DNA of 64,000 bases from Anagrus nilaparvatae (Eukaryota; Arthropoda; Insecta; Hymenoptera; Mymaridae): contig JAKSXM010000137.1 of the NCBI GenBank assembly GCA_022575985.1, positions 22,276,001 to 22,340,000 on the forward strand, in the 5' to 3' direction. Position 1 is the stretch's first letter; every line of letters begins with the position of its first letter. Both the position numbers and the translations under genes were made by a program. The notes beneath the pieces were generated by a model. It ran no database searches and was not told where the DNA came from. It saw nothing but the letters and a program-made list of their open reading frames with translations. Below, in pieces: positions 27,801-42,700 of this stretch.

Positions 27801-30800
27801 CTTTTGATTTTCATCTTTTTCAAATACATAAAAGTTACAAAACAGAAAAGAAAAACAGAAACATTGCAAACAATAGTGTATTAAATAATTTTTTACATTT
27901 AAAGAAACAAATTATATTTGTAATAGGTACAATACTGTTTTGACCGACATTATAAGTACTTGTACAAAAACTCTCTCTTTTAGTATGTTTAAAAAAAAAC
28001 AGACTTTTCTTTGATGTTATAATTTTATTTATTCTTTTCAAAAACTAAAAAATAATTTTATAATTTTCTAACAAAAGCTCTATTTTAAATAGGTTGGATA
28101 AAAAATATTTGAGAGGATGGATGTAAAGTTGGTTACTGCAAATTATTTTTTTATAATTCAGTAAATACAAGTAATTTTTTAGATTTATATGCTTAATTAA
28201 TTTCGATTTTTAGGACTGAGTTGACCTTGCTTACATGAGTGCTAAATCTGTCCAAGCAATGTGATATATATATTTAATATATATTTAAGGAATATTGGAT
28301 CAAGAAGCAATTTAAAGTTTAAAAAATTGAAAAAATAAAGCAAATTGTTAGCTCAAAAATCAAATATTTTTATTTAATAATAAATTGGTATGGGTCATGA
28401 CACAAAAATTCAGCATTTAAATTTATAAAACGAAAAAATAGTTTAAATGTTAAAAATGTATTAAAGATAAGTAAAATTTAAGCAACAAGTAGTCATGTAA
28501 TTATTTATAATGATAAAATAAAAATCAGTAGAAAAATTTAAATATAGTCAGACATTTTAAAATATTTTATAAATGAAGAACATAATATATATATATTTAA
28601 TATATTTATTTTAATATTTTGTTATATTGACATATATTTAGAGAATTTTATATCAAGTAATTTAATAAAAAAATCTATTTTTTTCTTATTCACGAAAATT
28701 CTATTGGGGTTTAACATAAAAAAATTTTATAATTCTATTTGCTTTATCCTGTAGCTGTAGAGTCAGATAAAATGTTTTTATCAATAAGAAGTTGCTACCC
28801 ACCCCCTCCACTAGCAGTTTTTAACGTTTGAAATTTGCTATTTTCTAGTTGATCATCATTTTCACCAAATATTTTTTTTTATTATTAAAGCTTTCAACTT
28901 TTACATACAAAGTAAAGTTATTTAGCTGGTACATTATTATAGTACAGTAGTGACACTTATTACAGTTTTATTACATTGATTTGACATCACGTTATTTACT
29001 TCAGTTTCACTTATTCATTCAACAACGTAAATTATAAACTCTAAATATAAGAAAATTAAATTAATACAATTTGAAAATTAATGATATTAGTTAACTATCA
29101 GAAAGTACATGAAAAATTGATTACTTATATAGCCTCAAGGATTCATTTCACTTGCGAGAATAATTTATAAATGGTTACTATCCTTATAAAATTCTCTCTA
29201 AAAACAAAAATGATTGCTTATAAACAAAAGGTAATTTGACCTAAGAACCTACTGACAGAGGAAATAATAGTTAATTATTTGTCATAAAATATAAAAAGAT
29301 ATCGATTTAAAAATAAAATTAAAGCAATATTATTTAATTTTTTAAAGGCAAAAGACAAAGATATATATTAATAAATTTAAAATCATGTTCCAATTATCAA
29401 CGTAATTTATTAAAAAATCTATATTTAAACGTATATTATTTATTATAATCTCATAAGTAGATTTAAATATTACAGTTGGCTTATTGGTATAAATTTTATT
29501 TGTACAATAAAATTAACAAATAATAATTTACCACAAAAACGAAATTAAAAAAAAGTATAGATAAAAAATTTTCTATAAAACATGATCATGCAAAACTTTA
29601 TGTGATTAACATAACAATCTGCATTTATACAAATAAGTCACGCCTACTTCGTTATAATGTCAACTTTATGTTAGATAAAATACAGAAAAAAAACTGATTA
29701 ATCTCTCTATTTTTTTTTTTTCTTTTTTTGTTATATTTTTTTTCTCATAATATTTCTAGTTTTATTTTTTCATTTATAGATGCAGATATAATTACTTTTT
29801 TTTTATCGAATATTATTATTATTATTATTATTAACCTATATAAAGTACAATATTATAAGTTTTTCAATATTTTATTAGTTTCGAAAAATATTTTTTAATA
29901 GAAAAAGTTTCAAGATTTTGAAAATGTATAATACACGTATTTCTCTTAATTTTTTTTATCATTTCAGTTTCTGCTTGAAAATATATATATATTTTCACAA
30001 ATACATGTACATAAATTATTTAATACACGTATATTAACATGTACATGGTGATATGCTGCATATAAAATAACCTTGGGAATGTCGTCACGTTTTATGGATT
30101 CTCGTTAAAACCTCGAGATATAAGGAAATTTATATAGATGTATATATAACTAGCTACTTATATATATATATATATTTTGTACCATTATTTAAGGGGTTTA
30201 TACGTGTATGTATGTGCATAAAATAAATTTTTTTTTTCTTTTTTATTGATTTATGCATTTTTTTATCTTAATCCAAGGTATTTATTTAAAAATCCATGCT
30301 GTTAATGTACCCTTTAATTTTTGAGAAATTGCAAGCTGGTTATTTTAAGATTTAAGAAGACCTCCTAAACGTTGCAAAGCCGAAACTTATTTTTTAGTAA
30401 ACTATTCAGGTTGGGTCTTCCAAATATAAAAAAAAAAGGATTTATAAATTTTGGCCGATTTAGAACAAAAACTGCCCATTTTTCTTTTGTACGTTGCAAT
30501 AAGTAGAAAGCTTCAAAAGCTTATAAAATTTCAAGAAAATTTTAAAATTGAACCATAAAAAACTTGTTCTTTAAAAAAAAAAATAAAATAAAACTACCCA
30601 AATCGCAGTTTACTAATTTCGGCTTCACCTTGAATGATAATTTACGTGCAATTTGGGCTATTTTTTATTTTCCTGCTCTAGAGCTCGTAATCCCGTTTCA
30701 AATTTATTATGATCAAAAAAACGAAAAGTTTCCTCCATTGATTCAGAAATTTTTTACAGAATTATTAAATTTTTATACACAACTAAAATACAAAAACAAC

Positions 30801-33800
30801 AGTCATAAAATTTTCTGCTTACTTGGAAGACCTATAAGATTTTACTGATTGTACTCCAGAATAGCTCAATAAAAAAAAAATTATTATTTTAAATTATTAA
30901 AAAAAACTTTACAGTTGAAAATAAAAAATACAAAAATATCAAAAGAATATAAAAAAAGTTTTGAATTTATTAAAAAAAGTTATATTAGTATAATCCTGAA
31001 ATGAATATTTATGTTTGTCCTTGTGCAAAAAAAAAAAAAAAAATAAGACTTTAGATGAGAATAATTTTTTTCTATATTTCTTAACATGGTAAAAATTATT
31101 AAAAACTTTCTTAGCATAAAATGTAACTAAGAATAAATCATATAACTTGATTAAATAAAAAAAACTACGCAGAATAAATTATTTTTTTAAATTAAAAAGA
31201 GATATTTTTTTTTTTATTGCTTTTTTACTTTTAATTATTTAAAAATAAAACTTATTTGTTCAGTAAATTTATTTATGCTTTTATTTTTTGAAATGTTAAA
31301 AATAAAAATTAATTTTTTTTTTTTACAATACACAGAAATGCATGAAAATTAATTTTTTAATTAAAAAAAGCAAACAAACGTGAATTTTTAATATAAAAAA
31401 AGCACACAAAAAACTAAATAAGTTAAAAAAAAACAAACAAACAAATATTTTTAAATTAAAATAAATTAATAAAATTAAACATGAACCCAAAATATTTAAA
31501 TTTAATAATAATAAAATATTATATAAATAATAATGAAGCTTTTTAAAACTATGTACAGTAGATAAAACCTTTCTTTAAAAATGGATAAAAAAGTTGGAAT
31601 AAAAAAAGAAGAACAAGTAGATTTAAAAAGCAAAAAAGAAAAACCCTTTGGGCAGCAAGGAAATTCTTCTAAGGATATAAGACTATAACCACGATTTTTT
31701 TTCTAAGTACATAGCCAAACACACACATACACACTCAGAGAGAGTAAATTTTATTAAGATAAGAAAAGTGTATTTGTTTATCTTTATAATATTAATATTA
31801 AAAAGATTGTTGGCGTTGGTATACTTGATGTACAAGTTTTTAAATAAAATGCTTACAATACATTTTTTCTTTTTACTTTAGATTTAAGTATACTTGAGAA
31901 TATTTTAAACTTTTTTTATTTATTTTTTAGTTTTATCCTCTGGATTCAGTTTAAGATAAGTTTAAAATTTTTTTCATAGATTTTTTTCAACATTTTGTTT
32001 GATTTTCTTTTTTTGTGTTTGGTGTCCTAAATTTAAAAAGCTTTTAGTATTGAAAAAAAATCCAATATACGTTGAAAATCTGGGCAAATGTAATTATTTT
32101 TTAAAAATTTATATCCTCTAGAGGAATCTTTTGTTTAATAATACAATGAGCCTTCAATTAATTTTTTCATGATGCTGATTTTTGTAGACAGATTTTTAAT
32201 GAAATTATATGTGCCATTAAAACGCTGTTAGTATCTATTGACAAAGATAAAAAATTAATAAAAATGTAAGCAAACTACAGCTAAACATTATTGACAAGAA
32301 AACTAATTAAACGAAATATAACTTTATGTTTGACTTAAAATATTTTCTAAAAGTTTCAACGAAAAATAAATGAAAAAATCAAAAAATTAAAAATGACTAA
32401 GCAAAGAACTCGCTGGATTAACTATACAAGAATATTAAAATTGCATGATCTGAATAATAAGTTGTTATAAAACGAAAGAGTAATTTTCACAAGGAGAGTA
32501 GTAATTTTATGCCATATATTAACGTCATTAACCAAAGGGTAATATTTCTTAAGCTCATTCAAAAAAGCTTCAATTATAAAAGATAAAAATAAATGAAGAG
32601 CAATAAAAAATTTTTTAATTTTTACTTGCTTTAATTACCACATTATTTTGTAAAAAAAGTAACTTAATTTTAAAAAAATTTTTAAAGCTACAAGAAATTA
32701 AAACAAAAAATAATTAAATTTTTTTAATGTATATTAGAGAAATATTTGAAAAAATTCTACAAAATATGAATTTTTATAAGTTTTCTCATGTGACATTAAT
32801 TATTTTGTAATTGTGTTAATTGTAGAAATAGCTTAAAACAACTTTAAAGAATAAAAAGTTAAGCCATCTTATATAAGAAGCTTATCTATTAAAACTTTAT
32901 AAGTAGAAATCCAATACGAAAAGTTTTAATTTTTTTTAAAAGTATAATATGTAAGAGAAACAATTAAATTATTATTAAATTTTTAATTGTTTAACGTAAT
33001 TTATATTTATACATTATTTTTTATTATTATTATTTTTAAAAACTTTCTGATTTATTATTATTGATCAAATTGATAGTTCTTAGAACGTTTTTAGACATTT
33101 GATAAACTACTTGTTTTGTGTTTAAAAATAACAAAAATTTTTTTTTTATTTTCATTCCCAAATAATCATTTTTACTCTATTTTATACTATTTTACGTTCT
33201 ATGTAGTACCTATTAGAATTTGCCAAATCCTCTCTTTTGTCAGCGAACGAAAATTTCGTAAAATTTTCCCTTGATTTTCGGATTCATCAGGAAATTTTAC
33301 GAATGTAAAAATTATTTCTAAAAATCCTATAAATTTTTATCAGAATCTGCCAAGAGCCCTGAAATTCTATTGCTTTTATGTTCCCCGAAGGAGCGTTTAC
33401 TCCACTCAAAACGCGGGGGGGGGGGGTGTATTTTCTACTGGCGGCATGAGATTTGCTCTACTATATGTTTTTTGGGTCGCTGATCACGAAAATCAGGGTC
33501 CTTTTCCGGGAGATATTGTCGGAACACCCTTAAATTTGCAAAAACTACCACCAAAAAGGTTTTTTTTTTATATATTAGCAAACTGAGTTTCTAGATTTAG
33601 CCAAGAATTGACCTAAGAGGGTTTTTTGGGTCGCAGAACAAGAATTTGAGATAATTTTTTATAAATAATCAATATTTCACCCTTAAATTAGCAAAAACTA
33701 CCCCTAAAAGGGGATGTTTTTTCTATTTACGGACTTTGAGCGAGCAGATTACGTCCATACGGGTTTTTTGGGTCGCTGATCAAGAATTTGGGGGAATTTT

Positions 33801-36703
33801 TTATGAATAATTAATATTTCACCCTTGAATTAGCAAAAACAACCCCTAAAAGGGGTGTTTTACTATTTCCGCACTTTGAGCGACCAAATTAAGTCTTTCG
33901 GAGTTTTTTGGGTCTGTGATCAAAGATTTGGGTGATTTTTTTTATTAAAAATTAATATTTTACCCTAAAATAAACAAAACCGATCCCTAAAAAGGTGTGC
34001 ATTTGCAATTTTAGGGGTTGTTTTTGCTAATTTAAGGGTGAAATATTAATTATTCATAAAAAATTCCCCAAAATTCTAGATCAGCGATCCAAAAAACCCG
34101 TATGGACGTAATCTGGTCGCTCAAAGTCCGTAAATAGAAAAAACACCCCTTTTTAGGGAAAGTTTTTGCAAATTTAAGTGTGAAATATTGATTATTTATA
34201 AAAAATTACCTCAAATTCTTGTTCAGCGAACCAAAAAACCCTCTTAGGCTAATTCTTGGCTAAATCTAGAAACTCAGTTTGCTAATTTATCAAAAAAAAA
34301 ACCCTTTTTGGGGGTAGTTTTTGCAAATTTAAGGGTATTCCGACAATATCTCCCGGAAAAGACCCCGATTTTCGTGATCAATGACCCAAAAAACATATAT
34401 AATAGAGCAAATCTCATGCCGCCAGTAGAAAATACACCCTAAACTGCGTTTTGACTGGAGCAGTTACCCATGGCCTTTTCCGAAGCCCTGTAAATGAGTT
34501 CAGATGCCTTTGTTTGTAACATATTTCCCTGAATTCAAATTGAAAAGCGATACCAATCCTATTAGAAAGATGTATGTAAGCTGTGATCTATTTTCACAAC
34601 ATTTCTACCCACCACAATTTATTAATAAATTGTAACAATAAGAAAAATACCCTGCCAACTAGCTGGCACTAAGGTTCCTCAAACAATGAGAAAAAACTTT
34701 TCAAATTTTGAGAAATAAATTTTGGAAAAATTCGGTATAAAATCCAAAAAATTTCTATAAATGAACTGTCTAAAACTAGTACTCTCATAGAAATAAATTA
34801 GGTACTACATCCAAAAAGAAAAAAAAATTTGGTGCTTTTTGTATTTTTTTGTGAAAAAAAATTTAGGAAAAAAATTTTTAAAAAATTAAGTATCAGATTC
34901 GAGATATCGAGTAAAAACTATACTTTCAAATATAAGTACTTTGGTGGAAATAAATGAGGTATTACATCCAAATTAATAAAAAAAAAAAGTACCTAGAGCT
35001 TTTTTGGTAAAAAAATTTTTGAAAAATAAATAAGGTCTTAATTTCATAACGGTTGTGAAACATCACCGGTTGCAATATTTTCAGATATTAGTACTTTCAT
35101 GGAATTAAATGAGGTATTACACCCAAAAAAAAAAAAATATTGCAGGTTTTTTAAATTTTTTGTTTTTTTAATTTTGAGAAAAAATTTTTTAAAAAATTCG
35201 GTATCAGATCCAAAAAATGACTATAAACAAACTTTCTAAAACTAGTACTTTCATAGAAATAAATTAGGTACTACGTCCAAAAAAAAAAAAAAAATCAGTT
35301 TTTTTTTGTATTTTTTCATGAAAAAAATTTTGGGAAAAAAAATTTCAAAAAATTAAGTATCCGATTCAAGATATAGATTAAAAACCATACTTTCAAATAT
35401 AAGTACTTTCGTAGAAATAAATGAAGTATTACACCCAAATTAAAAAAAAAAAATAAGTACCTAGAGCTTTTTTGGTGAAAAAATTTTTGAAAAAAAAATT
35501 AGGTCTTAACTCCATAATGTTTGTGAAATATCGCCGGTCACAATATTTTCAGATATTAGTACTTTCATGAAATAAAATTAGGTATTACACCAAAAAAAAA
35601 AAAAAAAAACGCTGCCAAGTGATTGGCACTATGGTTCCTCATTAACAATAGCAAAATATTTATAATGGTCTATTTTATCTAATAAAAATTATAATTTGAG
35701 ATATCAGTATTTCATAAAAAAAAGTTAAATACCGTATTTTAAAAGAAAAAAAATGTTGCTGTGATTTAATGTTTTTTATTTACCAAATTTTTAGAAAAAA
35801 ATTTTCAATAAACTAGGTATTACACTTAAAAAAAAAACAATATTACAGATTTTTTAATTTTTTTGTTTTATTAATATTGAGAAAAAAAATTTGAAAAAAT
35901 TCGGTATCAGATCCAAAAAATTACTATGAATACTTTCTAAAACTAGTACTCTCATAGAAATTAATTAGGTACTACGTCCGAACAAAAAAAAAATTTGGTA
36001 TTCTTTGTATTTTTTTGGTGAAAAAAATTTTGGGAAAAAAATTTTCAAAAAATTAGTTATCAGATTCGAGATATCGAGTAAAAATCGTACTTTCAAATAT
36101 AAGTACTTTTATGGAAATAAATGAGGTATTACATCCAAATTCAAAAAAAAAAAAGTAGTTTGAGATTTTTTGATGAAAAAATTTTTGAAAAAAAAATTAG
36201 ATCTTAATTCCATAATGGTTGTTAAATACCACCGATTGCAAAATTTTCAAATATTAGTACTTTCATAGAAAAAAACTAAGTATTACGTCCTAAAATAAAA
36301 AAAATTTTGGCATTTTTTGTATTTTTTGGCAACAAAAATTTTGAGAAAAAAATTTGGAAAAAATTAGGTATCAGGTCCAAAAAAATGCTATAAACCATAG
36401 TTCTAAAACTAGTACTCTCAAAGAAATAAATTAGGTACTACGTCCAAAAAGAAAAAAAAAATTAGTGTTTTTTGTATTTTTTTGTGAAAAAAATTTTGAG
36501 AAAAAAATTTTCAAAAAATTGGTTATCAGATTCGAGATATCGAGTAAAAACCATACTTTCAAATAAAAGTACTTTCGTGGAAATAAATGAGGTATTACAT
36601 CCAAATTAAAAAAAAAAAAAAGTAGTTTGAGATTTTTTGATAAAAAAATTTTTGAAAAAAAAATTAGGTCTTAATTCCATAATGGTTGTGAAATTTCACC
36701 GGT

Positions 36704-36763
<60 letters not shown>

Positions 36764-39700
36764 GACTTTTTTTAAAAACCGGTTTTTTAGCTTCCTGGGG
36801 TCCCAAAACGTGCTTATATGCCAAAAAATCAAAAATCAAAATTTCATCTATCACAAAGGTTCCTCTATGAGGAACCAAAATTACAGGTTTTTTAATTTTT
36901 TTGTTTTTTTAATTTTGAGAAAAAAATTTTTAAAAAATTCGGTATTAAATCCAAAAAATGACTATAAACAAACTTTCTAAAACTAGTACTTTCATAGAAA
37001 TAAATTGGGTACTACGTCCAAAAAAAAAAAAAAATTAGTTTTCTTTTGTATTTTTTCATGAAAAAAATTTTGGGAAAACAATTTTCAAAAAATTAAGTAT
37101 CCGATTCAAGATATAGATTAAAAACCATACTTTCAAATATAAGTACTTTCGTGGAAATAAATGAGGTATTACATCCAAATTAAAAAAAAAAAAAAGTACC
37201 TCGAGCTTTTTTGGTGAAAAAATTTTTGAAAAAAAAATTAGGTCTTAACTCCATAATGTTTGTGAAATATCACCAATTACATACATACACACAAACATAC
37301 ACACACACATACATACTTTTTTTAAAAACCGGTTTTTTAGCTTCCTGGGGTCTCAAAACGTGCTTATATGCCAAAAAATCAAAAATCAAAATTTGACCTA
37401 TCACAATGGTTCCTCTTTGAGGAACCAAAAATTATAATTTCAAAATAAAAAGAAAAACAATTGTGGTAAGTAGAAGTTAAAAAAGGAAGCTACTTATAAT
37501 ATAACACTAAGTGGCTGGAATTTAAAAATTTTGATTTTTCATAGTTTTTTTTGAAAATTGTATAAAGTAAGAAAATTTTAAATTTTAAACTACAATATAA
37601 GAATCTTAACATTTTTCTTTTAAATTTAAACATAATGCCTAACGGCGTAATAAGATTTGAAATTTTTTAAAAACATTAAATAAATATAACGATAATTACA
37701 AATAAATTACAAATAACTTTTTAACTAACAAAAAAATGAAACATATTTACAAATTAGTTTATATATAAAAGAAATACATTTTTATTATATGTTTGACATA
37801 TATGAAGTGATAAATTCAAAAATTATCATCTTCCTCATTATTAAGAGTCTCTAACAATATCAATTTGTGAATTGAATGCTTAAGTTCTATCGATCCCGTC
37901 TTGAGATCCACCACTCTGACTAAACCATCAGGGCCTTTGTAAACTCTGATGACTTTAGCTAATGACCATTAAGAGGGTAACATTGTCTCATCAGAGAACA
38001 GCACTACGTCACCAGCTTCCATATTTTTTTGTTTTTGTGTCCACTTGTGACGTTCTTTGAGGGATTGCAGATATTCTGCAGACCAATAACACCACCAATC
38101 CTGCGTCATTTGTTGGATCAGCTTATATCTTTCTACAGGAGGTATTTTAATGTTTGCATAGTTTGGTTCAGGAAGTATGTAGGACTGTGACTGAGTTAAC
38201 AGTAATGATGGCCAAAGGGTAGCAATTACCCACGTCTGATACTAATTGTCTAATAACACGATTTGCAAGGTATGGGCTACTTATCATCCCATAAGTGACG
38301 GTTTTTAATGACCAAGATTGCGAATTTTCCGAATCTTCATACCGCCATAAAATTTGCTGAAATTTCCTATCATCTTTGGGAACTAAAATTTGACGAAACA
38401 TGTTCCATATCAGATACAAGCCCGAATTTATATTTCATCCAATTAATTAGCAGTTCAGCCAAATCAGGAAGTAAATTAACACCACTGTGTAAGTCATTTA
38501 TAGACACTTTATTGTAATCTTTGGATGAATCGTTAAAGACTGAACAAAAATTATGGTTATGGCCTAAGATTCCATGATGCGGCAGAAAATAGTAAAGGAT
38601 AAATGCTAATAATGCTTTAAAAGGTTCCACGTGACCTAAATCCTCTTGAGCATGCATGAATTTATGATACGCCTGAGCAAATTAAGAGTTAGATTTAAGG
38701 CGCGCTTTAGTTTTTTCAAACACTTTTTTCACCTGCTGATAGGAGCCATTAAAATTTAGATCTGCTGTGTCTAAATTTTTAAATGGTAATCTTACAATAT
38801 AGCAACCATCAGAGTCACTCGAATAAGTGTTTACAAAATAGTCTTCACAAGTTTGCTCATCCGGAGTGAGCTCAATGCTCGTGGAGATATAGTAATCTCT
38901 TCTTGTTGCCAAAACCTTTTAAGATTAAATGAAATATCAGAAATTTAAAATTTCTTATCGAATTTTTTTCTGTAATCACAAACCAAATCTTATAATTTCT
39001 TCCTTTTATTAGACAGTATATAACAATAGAATTTCTAAATTGTCTTTTATTTCTTCAAGAGACTAGTAAATGTATATATAAATTTTAAACTATCTTAAAA
39101 TTTACATAAAATGCTTATTTAGCTATATTAGAATATATAAATTTTTAAGAGCTTAAATGTATATAAAAGAACATTTTATTTTATAGTTATCATGAAAATA
39201 TTTAAATAAAAAGAAATAAAAAAACATTTACAATTGAATTAAAATAAGAATTGACAATAGACTGCATAAAATAGTAATTATTTTAATAGGTTATTTAAAG
39301 TTCTGCCACAGTCTCTACTGTAATTAAATTTTATCCCAAAATCAACGCATAAGAAGAAAATATTCAATTTAGGCACCTTTTTATCTGTAAAATCATGCGA
39401 TTAGCACGTATTCAGAAAAAAGCAATACGTATAAAGCATTTTGTATGTATGCTTCTTAGTATGGGGTTTTCGGAGACAACCTTCATCTAATAAATATTAT
39501 TTTTCCTAGCACATGACTAGTCCGAAAAGTTTTATATTGTGATTTTTGTAACTTGCAAAAAAATTCTTACCTATAATATTGAAAGTGGGCAAACGCCTAA
39601 AGTTTAGAATTAAATAATGCTAATTTCAATTATTGGGTATAAAAAATATTGAAATAAAACAAATTACCCTTTTTTATGAATAGGTACTTTAAAATTGCTT

Positions 39701-42700
39701 ACTATTGAATAACGATTATATTATATCAGCTCGCATTTAATGTTAGTTATTAAGAGAATTAACATATAGTTGAATAACGAAAGGATTAGTATGTTTGATA
39801 TATATTATAATTTATTGCATTGATGCTATATATATATTTGCTTTTTATCTATACTATGAAATGAAAATCTGTTAAAATTATTTTATTGCTGATTATATAA
39901 AACTTTTTTTTTTTAATTCAAGTACTTATTTTATATTAATTAGATATTTCAATTTCATTTATTATTATTCTTTCATTTTAGTGTTATAATTATTTAAATA
40001 AAAATTTTATTTTATCGATATGGCGAAGGATAAAAACTTTTTTTTCAACATTCGTTAAAAAAATTCTATTTAAACAAGTTTTTTTATTAATATTATGAAA
40101 AAATGGATAAAAATATTTATAAAGTTTTTTTTTATGATGATGATATATGTATATATTCTAGGTCGACTAGTAATTATGTATAAAAGTTTTGGAAAATTAT
40201 TATTTTATGTATGAAGGTTGATATGTGATGTCTACCTTTCTCACATGTTAAAACTAATCTAACACTTTTTTTAATAATTCTAAAAAAAAGTGAATAAAAA
40301 CTTTTTTTTTTTAAATATTTTCATATAATTTGATCCTTATGGAATATAGGTATATGTGGTTTTTTTCAGAAAAAAGTTTCTGTATCATGAAACACGGTTT
40401 ATATAAGGAGTGGTACTCTGAGAATCCAAAAATCAAGGGGGCGAAGGTTAAGAGTGTCCGATTTAAAAAGGGGAGGGGGTCAAATAGGGCTAAGAATAAT
40501 TTCAACTTAGGAACTTAATTAGGTTTAGGGACTTAATAAATAATAGCTTCGACAGGCCTAAATTATTCATAATACACGTAAAAAAAAATTCAAGCTGCAT
40601 TTATACATAGCTAAACCATCAAAATTTGCCTTTTAATTAAATGAAAATCTATAAAAATATTATTTTTTTTCTATATTTATTGTCTTTTAATAAATAATAT
40701 TAAAAGCCTAAATATTTGGGATGTAATATCAAAAAAATGTGTACAGGTTCCAAAAGGACGTTCTCTCCTTTCCTCAACATGTTGCCATGAAGATCTTAGT
40801 GGTAAATAACATGGATTAATATAATAACTTTGTCGATCTATCAGGCTTAATTTAACTTTAATTAATTTTTTTCCTCGAGTTTATAAACTAAAAGGAAGAA
40901 TCATAAATAAGCTTAAATATAAACGAGAGTAAAAATATCGACTTTAAGCTAGATACATATTATATATATACCTATATTTAATAAATTATATAAGAACATG
41001 TTAATGGATTTATAAAATCAATTAAAAGTATACTGCAAGATGCATCTTTACTTTTAAACACGTTAAAAATTTAATAACTTTTAAAGACTTTAAATTAATA
41101 AAGTGAAAATTTGAAAAGTTTGTTTTATGTTTTAATATTTTAGGTTATATATAATTAATCAATTTTTAATTACATACTGAGTTTAAATATTCTTGACATA
41201 ATACTATGATTTCTCAATATAATTCTAAATTTATTCTTTATATTTTATCTGAAAAAAATTGTGGCTTGAAAACCCCAGAAAAAACCAAATTTTTATTCTG
41301 ACACGAATAAAATTTTATTTATGATGATCAATTTCATAATATTCATGGTCAAATACTTATTTCTAACTATAAATTTTATTTTTCACTGAATTTCATTTCA
41401 AAATGTAAACATTTGTAATTAATTACTATACAAGCTGGTAATTAAGCTATTTTTCATTTTTGTTTGAGAAATTTAACAATATGAGTAACATTTTTTTTAT
41501 ATTCGAATTTTCTTTCTTTTTTATTCTATTAAAATAACAAAAATATCAGCGAAATTCTAACACAGCAAGTGAAAAATGGTCTTTTACAAGAGGGACATGT
41601 GAAAAATGAACTTTTTCAGGCGTAAAGGAAGAATGCGAGTGTAAATTCATTTGGTTCGAGGATTCAGGCTAAACATTTTTAATATTTAAAAGAGATGAAA
41701 GACTATTAAATGCTAATAAAATTTTCTAATTAAAGTAAGAATTACAAAAAACTGATCTAATTAAAATATGTACACGCAAAAGGAATCCGACAGATAGCGG
41801 AATTCCATTTGCGGCTAGCCAAGTTTTTTCTCATGTTCAAACAATTGTTTCAGGTCATTTGCAATCGTTTGAGCAAGAAAAATTTGCAAACCATAAAGGG
41901 AATTCCCTTAGAAGAGGATTTTTTTTTCATGTGATTGGAAGCGAAAAATCCCTATTTTTACATTTTATTATTTTACTATAGTACCTATCATTATTTTTTC
42001 AACTTTATGACTTAATATTTACATAATTTTTTTAGAGGTTTAATAAGTTTAAAAGGGGCTTTAGCTTCGCATAAATTAAAAAAAAACTAGAAAATTGGAC
42101 AATTTTTTTAAATGAAAAAAAATATATTTCGTGTATAATTTATTTTTATCTTAGTATTACTATCATTTCCATTTTCTCTATTTTATTTCATTTCTCAGAA
42201 TATAATTTTAATTCTCTGCAAAATTTCAGGTAGTATAATATACTGGTGATTATAATAATAATAATAATTTATATATGTTTCTGAAAATGCGTTTCTGTTT
42301 AATTCATTTTTCAATTTTCCAAAAATTTTGTGATTATTTCTAAAATCTCAGCTTCCTAAAAATAAGTTTCAAATACAGTAACCAGAAGGTAAATTGAACC
42401 GAAAAATTGATACTTATGTAAATGTTGGTAAAATATCATACAAAACGTAAGCTTTTAGATAAATTATTAAGAGTCAAGGAAGTAAGAATATCGTATTTTA
42501 TGGCATATTTACCAACATTATTAACGGAGACCCTAAATTTTTATATGCTTACATTAAGAGATGTCGAGATATTCGTTACGAAATTTGATATATAGGTTAG
42601 AGACATTCTGAACTATTTACGTAATATAGTGTCAGTGGCATTATAATGAAGGCGCGATAAATTTTCTCCGGTCGTCGGCCTATGACGTACGGTAGTAAAC

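Noticed and set aside
27394..27943. Two successive plus-strand frames of 81 and 88 codons
   Set aside because: Lys/Phe/Asn-rich as expected by chance in this base composition; no domain, and antisense to an Elk intron.
30564..30848. 94-codon open frame on the plus strand
   Set aside because: No recognised motif, no splice or neighbour support, composition like the surrounding intron.
36637..36878. Frames of repeated Thr-His or Val-Cys
   Set aside because: Translation of the (CA)n tract.
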